In this document: piece after piece, positions 1 to 5,559 of the stretch
Position numbering within the stretch: the first letter of the stretch is position 1
How the letters are laid out: each line of letters starts with the position of its first letter
DNA from: Chitinophagaceae bacterium
GTDB lineage: Bacteria > Bacteroidota > Bacteroidia > Chitinophagales > Chitinophagaceae
Assembly: GCA_025455245.1 (NCBI GenBank)
Contig: JALOMX010000165.1
Location: forward strand, 1-6,793
Direction of reading: 5' to 3'
DNA length: 6,793 bases
Position numbers and translations under genes: made by a program
The notes under the pieces: generated by a model
What the model was told of the DNA's origin: nothing
The model's input: the letters and a program-made list of their open reading frames with translations, nothing else
Databases searched by the model: none

Positions 1-1
1 G

Positions 2-586
2 GGCATTGCAGATGCATTCAATAAAGGCATTCACCGTGCTACAGGGGATATCGTATTGCTGCTGAATGCAGGAGATGAACTATCAGAGCCGGATACTTTA
101 CAGGTGGTAAACCAATTGTTTGTTGAAAATCCAGACATCACATGGCTGCATGGAAAGTATTGGTTTAAACGCGGTGGTATTTGGGTTGTACTGGGCAAGC
201 CTTACGAAAGGTCAAAACTGTACAGAGGCATGCGGAGTATTTGTCATCAGACCATGTATGTAAAAAAATCGGTGTATGACAAATACGGCGACTTTACACT
301 GGAGTTTCCTATCTGCATGGATTACGATTACCTTGTTCGTATGCGGGATGAACCGTTTTTATTCACAGAAATATTGCTGGCAAGATTTGCCCCCGGCGGC
401 ATCAGCATGCAACGGAGCAAACAGATTCTGAAAGAAAATTACCTGATCTATAAAAAGCATGTAGGCTTTTCATTTTTTCAATGGATCTGGAACATAAGGC
501 TTTGGATATTGATAACCCTGCTAAACAGCCCTGCCGGAAAATGGCTTTACAAATTAAAGGTCAGGCTTGGCCTTGAGAATATGTGA
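2..586 (+). CDS. Glycosyltransferase family 2, C-terminal part (5' partial)
   Basis: This is a GT-A fold glycosyltransferase that would transfer a sugar from a nucleotide donor to a lipid-linked glycan at the cytoplasmic face of the inner membrane. The frame is open from base 2, so the gene begins off the left edge; the TTG at 56 is internal and should not be taken as the start. The 194 visible residues begin with GIADAFNKG (residues 1-9) and continue with LNAGD (21-25), the block typical of WcaE/WcaA-like GT2 enzymes and equivalent to the metal-binding region. An HQ pair follows at about 82-83, then DYDYLVR (107-113, including the usual acidic acceptor-site residues) and GGIS (132-135). The C-terminal tail has a hydrophobic, Trp-rich stretch that may sit on the membrane. 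The first 60-70 residues of the family are missing. Its TGA stop touches the convergent neighbour's stop with no spacer. Donor and acceptor cannot be told. Confidence 0.9.
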   Translation, partial: GIADAFNKGIHRATGDIVLLLNAGDELSEPDTLQVVNQLFVENPDITWLHGKYWFKRGGIWVVLGKPYERSKLYRGMRSICHQTMYVKKSVYDKYGDFTLEFPICMDYDYLVRMRDEPFLFTEILLARFAPGGISMQRSKQILKENYLIYKKHVGFSFFQWIWNIRLWILITLLNSPAGKWLYKLKVRLGLENM

Positions 587-594
587 TTATAATC
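585..594. repeat. Ten-base palindrome across the convergent stop codons
   Basis: GATTATAATC is a perfect palindrome covering most of both stop codons (TGA 584-586 on plus, TAA 589-587 on minus). An outer CCTTG (571-575) and CAAGG (598-602) can also pair. The stem is AT-rich, lacks a loop and has no T tract, so it is at best a weak bidirectional terminator. Confidence 0.3.
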
Positions 595-1525
595 CTGCAA
601 GGTTGCGGAGGTAGGCCATACTCATCAGCATTTTTGAAACAACCCCCATCTTTAATACCCTGAGCGGAATCTTTGATTGGAACCACAGCATTTTAATCAA
701 CGGTGCAGGAAATTCTTCATGAATATATTTCTGTGCATCTTCCAAATTGGTGACGGCAATATTCCTGAACAAACGCCAGTAATAATCAAACACAAAAACA
801 TTTTTCAAAATACCGGCACCATATTGCTTCAGCAAACGTACATTTTCAAAAATCTGTACTGAAGGATTCAGCTTGGTGTACTGCGTAACCTGCTCTTCAT
901 GGAAACCAATATGCAACAGGTACCGATCAATGTATTTGTATGCATGCCCGGCCTGTATCAATCTGATGTAATAATCAAAGTCGACAACAAACTTGAACTG
1001 TTTGTCATAGCTGATGCCTAATCCATTCTTCACCAATGTGCAACTTGGATTACCGACATACACTTTGCGGAACAGGTGTAAGGGTGACATCTTCAGAAAC
1101 AAACGGTCAAACCCATTCATCCGCACAAACTGCCGATACCCTGTCTTTTCTGTTATGTTGACAAAGGCGGAAAAAAAGAAATTAACACCGGGGTTTGCCT
1201 GTACCGCATCAAAAAAAGTCTGTAAAACATTTTCATGGGCAAACCAGTCATCGTTGTGCATCAGTTTAATCCATTGTCCTTTTGCATGGCCAATAGCAGC
1301 GTTCCAGTTTTCAGGAGTTCCCAAAGCAGGATGATTATAAACATATTGCAGTGGCTTACCCTTAAAATTTTCCTGAAGCATTGCCCGTATACTATCGTCG
1401 GGTGTATCGTCTGTAATAATTACTTCGTAATCGGTAAAGGTTTGGCTGAAAACACTATCGAGCAGCCTTTTCAGATGGGCTGCGTTTTTGTACACAGGAA
1501 TGCATATGGAAAAGAAGGGGGACAT
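587..1525 (-). CDS. Glycosyltransferase family 2
   Basis: A complete 312-residue GT-A glycosyltransferase, the last gene of the minus-strand operon. The N-terminal nucleotide-binding strand reads SICIPVYKN (residues 6-14). The first acidic pair is D39-D40 within VIITDDTPDDS, and the DXD-like metal site is HNDDW (90-94). A candidate catalytic-region acidic cluster, DFDYYIRL, lies near residue 183. No transmembrane helix is obvious, so the protein is probably cytoplasmic or peripheral. ATG at 1525-1523 is chosen because the consensus N-terminus begins right after it and it directly follows the TAA of the upstream gene (1528-1526), with no bases between, implying translational coupling. No Shine-Dalgarno sequence is visible. 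The 3' end abuts the stop of the convergent GT2 fragment. Sampled GC is near 43 percent. The family assignment is firm; the sugar and linkage are unknown. Confidence 0.93.
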   Translation of the reverse strand: MSPFFSICIPVYKNAAHLKRLLDSVFSQTFTDYEVIITDDTPDDSIRAMLQENFKGKPLQYVYNHPALGTPENWNAAIGHAKGQWIKLMHNDDWFAHENVLQTFFDAVQANPGVNFFFSAFVNITEKTGYRQFVRMNGFDRLFLKMSPLHLFRKVYVGNPSCTLVKNGLGISYDKQFKFVVDFDYYIRLIQAGHAYKYIDRYLLHIGFHEEQVTQYTKLNPSVQIFENVRLLKQYGAGILKNVFVFDYYWRLFRNIAVTNLEDAQKYIHEEFPAPLIKMLWFQSKIPLRVLKMGVVSKMLMSMAYLRNLAGL

Positions 1526-2629
1526 TTATTGATTTTCTGTTTTAAGAAGATGAATAAATGGTTCTGCCCTTTTATCAAAACTGAAATATTCTGCCGCTTT
1601 AAAACACCCCTTAACAAGAGTCTCGTAATTCTCTTCAATCTTTCTTACGGCACTTTCGATGGTTTCAGGTTTCATATCATCAATAAGAACACCTGCATTA
1701 AAATCTTCTATAGGTTTTAACCCGGGGATATTAATTCCAATCACAGGTACCCCGGTTGCAAAATAGGTAAACATTTTCCCGGAGGGCGCAGTTTTGTAAT
1801 TAATATTGTTAATGGCCGGAGATGAAAAATCATAAAAGCAAAATCCTATCCTGAAATGACTGACACTTTCAAGCATTTCATCAGCAGACAGATATTTTGA
1901 TTCGATCAATAATCTTTTCTGATTATATAAGTTTTCATATCTCTGTAATATCTTGTTTCTGATCCTTTCAGGAACATTGCCAATAATGGTAATTTTATAC
2001 TCGCTATATGAATTAATAAAATCAAGGGTTTGAAAAATTCCAAACTGTGGAATTGCAGAACCGGAAAAAATAAAATGGCCTGCATCAGGTATCTTTTTTT
2101 GCAAAAAAACAGCTGAAAATACAGGAGCATTTTGCACATAAAAAACAGGGTTAGAAAAATGTGGCGCCACAAAATCGAGGCGTTCTTTTGATTGGATAAT
2201 TATGGATGAAAGGTAGTTTAGATGAACCCTTTTAATAAAATAGTTCGTATTAAATGTCAGCTCTAACGATACGAGGTGTTTTGACCCTTTTACCCCTTTA
2301 GGAAGCAGCCACAAAGAAATCGGATCAGTTAAAATGAATTTCTCAAAGTTTTTATTTCTTAAAAACCTATGAAGAAGCCCTTTATAAATAAAGGCCATTA
2401 CAATTTTACCATAGTTCTTAGAAAACTTATTTATAAACCCGAATATCTTTTTCTGAAGTATTGGAATGCTTAGATATACGATATCCGGATTATCTAATTT
2501 CCGGAATTGCCTGTTTTCAAAATTGACAATCGTTACGTCAAATTCCTTTTTTAGATATTCGTACAGGTTTAAAATGGTAGGCGAATACGGAAGGTGAGGA
2601 TCGGGAAATATAATCAGTACTTTCTTCAT
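1526..2629 (-). CDS. GT-B glycosyltransferase, GT1/GT4-like
   Basis: A complete 367-residue protein with the two-domain GT-B layout. The N-terminal Rossmann half opens with KKVLIIFPDPH (residues 2-12). The C-terminal half starts near FIFSG (186-190) and contains the donor-binding stretch PSGKMFTYFATGVPVIG (282-298). PIEDFNAGVLID (306-317) follows and includes the acidic residue that usually contacts the donor sugar in GT4 enzymes. The N-terminal half is divergent, so the acceptor is unclear. ATG at 2629-2627 lies five bases after the SDR stop and eight bases after a GGAGGAG sequence, the only good Shine-Dalgarno match in the operon. Six sampled 60-base lines average about 32 percent GC, against 43-48 percent in the neighbours, which suggests separate acquisition. 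A T7-GC-A7 palindrome sits in the interdomain region (2094-2109). The family call is secure; the exact GT family number is less so. Confidence 0.88.
   Translation of the reverse strand: MKKVLIIFPDPHLPYSPTILNLYEYLKKEFDVTIVNFENRQFRKLDNPDIVYLSIPILQKKIFGFINKFSKNYGKIVMAFIYKGLLHRFLRNKNFEKFILTDPISLWLLPKGVKGSKHLVSLELTFNTNYFIKRVHLNYLSSIIIQSKERLDFVAPHFSNPVFYVQNAPVFSAVFLQKKIPDAGHFIFSGSAIPQFGIFQTLDFINSYSEYKITIIGNVPERIRNKILQRYENLYNQKRLLIESKYLSADEMLESVSHFRIGFCFYDFSSPAINNINYKTAPSGKMFTYFATGVPVIGINIPGLKPIEDFNAGVLIDDMKPETIESAVRKIEENYETLVKGCFKAAEYFSFDKRAEPFIHLLKTENQ
2094..2109. repeat. Perfect 16-base palindrome of two homopolymers (T7-GC-A7)
   Basis: Seven T, GC, then seven A, reading identically on both strands. 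It lies inside the GT4-like coding sequence between the two GT-B domains (about residues 174-180, coding FLQKK). Paired seven-base homopolymers are possible slippage sites; no functional role is shown. Confidence 0.5.
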
Positions 2630-2634
2630 TTATT

Positions 2635-3510
2635 TCACTCCTCCATCATAATTTGGACCAACTTTCTGAAACTTGTTTCTGGCTTCCAGCCAATGGACAG
2701 CATCCTTGAATTGTCACTTAATAGCAAAGGATATTCCGGCTTAAATGCTGTATCCGGTGATTGAACAAAATCCTTCCAGTCCAACCCCTTATATGCGAAA
2801 CATTCCCGAAGCCAATCCTCCACCGAATAGGCAATGCCTGTACTGATGTTGGCCTCTGTTACCACGTCCTGATTTACCAATGAAAAAATACCTTCCGCAA
2901 TATCTCCTGCAAACGCCCACTCTTTTTGAACGGTTACATCTCCAATGGTGAGTTTTTGTCGTTTACCACTGACAATTTCCTTTACACCGGTGGTAATAAT
3001 TTTACTCAAATGATTCCCTTTTCGCTGAGGGCTTTCATGGTGAAACAAATACCCGACGTAGGTTTTTATCCCGAGTTTACGATAATACCTCGCAGCATAA
3101 ACAGAATAAATCCGGGCTATACTATATGGACTCGAAGCATCAAAAGGATCAGTTTCTTTTATGGGTTTAAGCTGATTAACAAACTGAACCCCGCTTCCTG
3201 TAATAAAAACCCTGCAATGGGGTACAAAATCTTTTACGGCTTCCAGAACATGGATGGTTCCGGTAGCAATGGCATCATGATTTTCATAGAGCGCATGATG
3301 CTTCGTGGTAGAAGCCGCCGCAAGATGGAATACATAATCCGGCAGATTTTCACTGATTAATTGACGAACAAATTCCTTATCTGCAATATTACCCTGCGTC
3401 CAGTTGCCTGATGAACGTGATACTCCTGTTACTTCGATGTTATGTCTCCGGCAAACTTCTGAAAGGTAGTATCCATCCTGTCCGTTTATTCCAAATATGA
3501 TTGCCTTCAT
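2635..3510 (-). CDS. GDP-mannose 4,6-dehydratase-like SDR with altered active site
   Basis: An extended short-chain dehydrogenase/reductase of 291 residues, shorter than typical GMD (about 340-370). It would act on a nucleotide-sugar in the cytoplasm using NAD(P). The cofactor motif is GINGQDG (residues 7-13), followed by LAAAS (63-67). The GMD-like substrate segment HHESPQR (157-163), a C-terminal ISTG..SVEDW block and a terminal GWKP.TSF motif are all recognisable. The active site is unusual: the segment matching GMD's STSE reads TGSG (104-107), lacking the glutamate, and YxxxK is YSIAR (129-133), with Arg (codon CGG) for Lys. ATG at 3510-3508 is chosen over a possible start at 3531 because it overlaps the upstream TGA as ATGA and begins at the conserved beta strand. 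The product may be a reductase, epimerase or modified dehydratase; GMD activity itself should not be assumed. Confidence 0.87.
   Translation of the reverse strand: MKAIIFGINGQDGYYLSEVCRRHNIEVTGVSRSSGNWTQGNIADKEFVRQLISENLPDYVFHLAAASTTKHHALYENHDAIATGTIHVLEAVKDFVPHCRVFITGSGVQFVNQLKPIKETDPFDASSPYSIARIYSVYAARYYRKLGIKTYVGYLFHHESPQRKGNHLSKIITTGVKEIVSGKRQKLTIGDVTVQKEWAFAGDIAEGIFSLVNQDVVTEANISTGIAYSVEDWLRECFAYKGLDWKDFVQSPDTAFKPEYPLLLSDNSRMLSIGWKPETSFRKLVQIMMEE
2638..2644 (-). promoter_or_regulatory. Shine-Dalgarno-like site for the GT4-like gene
   Basis: GGAGGAG on the minus strand ends eight bases before the ATG at 2629. It is also the coding sequence for the two terminal Glu residues and the first stop base context of the SDR gene. 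It stands out because the other genes here have no such site, as is usual in Bacteroidota. It may be coincidence of the Glu-Glu codons. Confidence 0.4.
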
Positions 3511-4217
3511 GTACCAATGTTTTGAAACCAATTCTTGTGAACAAAAATGGTGTTTATGTAGGTATCGGCATACATAAAATATCCTTTATCCAGCATCATG
3601 GGAAGAATTCTTTCATCCTTACCCTTAATATGATTTTGCGAGTAAGTACAGGTTTCGGTAATCACTATAGGGATTGGAAACTTATTTGCATCCCATGTAC
3701 GCAAAACTTCGTAATCCAATCCTTCAATATCAATGGATAAAATATCAGGAAGCCCATTACAATCTTCTTGCAAAATCAGGTTTATGGGCTTCATTGGAAC
3801 CCTGTCTTCCCTGACAATTTTAAAAGTGCCTTGAGCCTGCCGGCTTAAGGCTTCCTCTTTATCGAATGTACTGATGCTTGGTTCATCAAACACATAAAAC
3901 ACAGCTTCGGTTTTCTCATCGAGCCCAACCCCCATATGTAGTACTTTATCATTTGGCCGCTGATCTTTTATGTTTTCAATCAGACTGCCATCTGCCTCTA
4001 CCAATACTCCTTTTGCTCCCCTTATATAAAACTTATACGTATTACTGCCATTTCTTGGATCGTAAACACCTAATTCAAGGTAAGATGGAACGGGCCTGCC
4101 GATGGTTTGAAGTAAAAAATCAATTACCATATCCTCACCTGCCTGCGAAAAGGAGTTACGGCCAAAGATGGCGTATGCCGTTTTAAATAATTTGTACTTT
4201 AAACGTCTGCTAAGCAA
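3507..4217 (-). CDS. FkbM-family SAM-dependent methyltransferase
   Basis: A 236-residue class I methyltransferase of the FkbM family, whose members usually O-methylate sugars or polyketides; here a glycan hydroxyl is the likely target (inference). Recognised blocks are SQAGED (24-29), the SAM-binding strand LELGVYDP (47-54), SNTYKFY (58-64), VLVEAD (71-76) with the ribose-binding Glu, and SIDIEG (161-166), the family signature. The start is uncertain: there is no ATG between the upstream stop (4238-4236) and the conserved SQAGED block. TTG at 4217-4215 is the best in-frame candidate. An ATG at 4227-4225 is one base out of frame and hits TAA after one codon; removing one G would give a start MNNLLSRR joined to this frame. 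The frame is also continuous with the upstream methyltransferase apart from a single TAA. The 3' end overlaps the SDR start by four bases (ATGA). Confidence 0.88.
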   Translation of the reverse strand: MLSRRLKYKLFKTAYAIFGRNSFSQAGEDMVIDFLLQTIGRPVPSYLELGVYDPRNGSNTYKFYIRGAKGVLVEADGSLIENIKDQRPNDKVLHMGVGLDEKTEAVFYVFDEPSISTFDKEEALSRQAQGTFKIVREDRVPMKPINLILQEDCNGLPDILSIDIEGLDYEVLRTWDANKFPIPIVITETCTYSQNHIKGKDERILPMMLDKGYFMYADTYINTIFVHKNWFQNIGT

Positions 4218-4235
4218 ATTATTCCATTTATCAGG

Positions 4236-5501
4236 TTACACAATTTCAATTTCAGGTAATGGAAAAATGAATTTTCCACCTTGAGCAATAAAGTCGCGCT
4301 CCCTTTCCAGAATACTGTGCTTAAAGTGCCATGGAAGAACAAAGAAATAATCAGGCTTCATTGCCCTTGCCTCGGCCTCCGAAATGATTGGGATGTAAGT
4401 ACCCGGTGTGTAGGATCCAAACTTCTGTTCGTTTACTTCGGCAATAAATGGAATGTGCTGTGGCCCAAGACCGCAAAATTGCAACAAGACATTACCCTTG
4501 GTGCTTGCTCCGTAACCAATAATTTTTTTCCCGTCATCTACAAGCGCTTCAATAAGCTCTACCAGATTTTTCCGATGGCGGTAAACCCTTTCTTCAAAAT
4601 CCCGATATGGCTTTGGGGTATCAAGCCCCATATCGTCTTCCTGCCTGAGCATCCAGTTGATGATGGGAAGATTGCTTTTAAGGTCCGCATATTTTTTACA
4701 GGCAGTAACCGCAAAACTGCCGCCGTTAACCGCATTCATTTGTACATCGAGCACACGCATGCCACAGGATTCAAGCAGGTTCTTTACCACCTTAAAAGAA
4801 TAAAATTCAAGGTGCTCATGGCATATCGTATCATAACTATTGGTCTTCAGCATGCTTGGCATATAGCTTTGTTCGAAATGCCAGATGCCATCATCTGCAA
4901 TACAGGATTCAATATCCCGGACAAAGTCGGCAGGTCTTTCAAGATCGTAAAACATAGCAATGCTTGTTATGATCTTTGCCTTTTCGCTTGGAAATAAAGC
5001 CCTGAATGCGGCTGCAGAGAAAAACTCAGGAATCAATGTAATGTCATCCGTATAGTATTCCTGGAATTTTTTACCGGTTGGATCAATACCAACTTTACGA
5101 TGGCTTCCTGAATAAGCTTTTAGGGTGGTGGCATCATTGCTGCCAATGTCGATAACAAGATCACTATCCTTAAGGCTTACCATTTTTTCCAGCATCCTTA
5201 CTTTGTTGGTAAGGTGCCGAACCATGCTTGCATTCAGCCCGGAGCGATAACCATAATTATCGCCATACATCTCATCAAGGCTGTAGGATTGCTTCATTTG
5301 CAGCAAACCGCTGTCGGGACACCAAACAAGATCAAGGGGGCCTTTGGTAATTTTTTCATCCTTTGATTTTGGGAAAACGCCGGTAAGTTCCTGTTCTCCT
5401 AATGAAAGAACAGTTATCAGATTGGTACTCCCACTGATACGACACTGGGAGATTTCAGTAAACGAATTCAATTTGTTGTTTTTAGAAGTAATAGCCTGCA
5501 A
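4236..5501 (-). CDS. SAM-dependent methyltransferase, NovU/TylC3-like sugar C-methyltransferase family
   Basis: Up to 421 residues with the three-part layout of sugar C-methyltransferases: an N-terminal putative zinc-binding domain (about 20-95), a central SAM-binding Rossmann domain and a C-terminal domain. The SAM motif I is LVIDIGSNDATTL (115-127), and YGDNYGYRSGLNAS (79-92) is the usual family block. Near the C-terminus, YGASTKGNVLL and FVLPWHF are further family blocks. Family members usually methylate carbon 3 of 4-keto-deoxysugar nucleotides, which fits an adjacent nucleotide-sugar SDR (inference). Two of the four expected zinc-ligand cysteines are serine: CRIS (C20, S23) and CPDS (C61, S64). 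The TTG at 5501-5499 is a doubtful start because it forms the end of a TATTTTTG promoter element. Translation more likely begins just inside, at ATT 5492-5490 or TTG 5471-5469; no ATG is available before the first conserved cysteine. First gene of the operon. Confidence 0.9.
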   Translation of the reverse strand: MQAITSKNNKLNSFTEISQCRISGSTNLITVLSLGEQELTGVFPKSKDEKITKGPLDLVWCPDSGLLQMKQSYSLDEMYGDNYGYRSGLNASMVRHLTNKVRMLEKMVSLKDSDLVIDIGSNDATTLKAYSGSHRKVGIDPTGKKFQEYYTDDITLIPEFFSAAAFRALFPSEKAKIITSIAMFYDLERPADFVRDIESCIADDGIWHFEQSYMPSMLKTNSYDTICHEHLEFYSFKVVKNLLESCGMRVLDVQMNAVNGGSFAVTACKKYADLKSNLPIINWMLRQEDDMGLDTPKPYRDFEERVYRHRKNLVELIEALVDDGKKIIGYGASTKGNVLLQFCGLGPQHIPFIAEVNEQKFGSYTPGTYIPIISEAEARAMKPDYFFVLPWHFKHSILERERDFIAQGGKFIFPLPEIEIV

Positions 5502-5529
5502 AAATAGATGGTTAGGGTTACTTTAAAAA
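5499..5529 (-). promoter_or_regulatory. Putative Bacteroidota promoter of the five-gene operon
   Basis: On the minus strand, TATTTTTG (5506-5499) fits the Bacteroidota -7 consensus TAnnTTTG exactly. Nineteen bases upstream lies TTTT (5529-5526), one mismatch from the TTTG -33 element. Transcription would start around 5492-5494, almost at the first codons of the methyltransferase, suggesting a leaderless or nearly leaderless mRNA. No other promoter is evident before the tightly packed downstream genes. The assignment is by motif only. Confidence 0.55.
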
Positions 5530-5546
5530 GGCTACGACATCTTTTT

Positions 5547-5554
5547 TACATTTG
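5547..5554 (+). promoter_or_regulatory. Putative Bacteroidota -7 element of the flippase gene
   Basis: TACATTTG fits TAnnTTTG exactly and is followed, after five bases (CGCCC), by the ATG at 5560. This arrangement suggests a leaderless transcript. A -33 TTG is not clear: only T-rich sequence is found at 5522-5524. The element supports 5560, not 5508, as the ancestral flippase start. Confidence 0.5.
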
Positions 5555-5559
5555 CGCCC

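Noticed and set aside
571..602. A rho-independent terminator between the convergent genes
   Set aside because: The inverted repeats are short, AT-rich and lack a following T run; too weak to call as a terminator.
3511..3531. Longer SDR start at 3531
   Set aside because: It would add seven residues before the beta strand that begins the Rossmann fold and lengthen the overlap to 25 bases; the ATGA-coupled start at 3510 is better.
4281..4997. A 238-codon plus-strand open frame
   Set aside because: It lies wholly opposite the well-supported methyltransferase gene and shows no recognisable domain.
5508..5510. ATG 5508 as the true flippase start giving an unbroken frame
   Set aside because: It lies upstream of the TACATTTG element, and the residues it adds look neither like flippase N-termini nor like a membrane helix. 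It is kept only as a fallback start.
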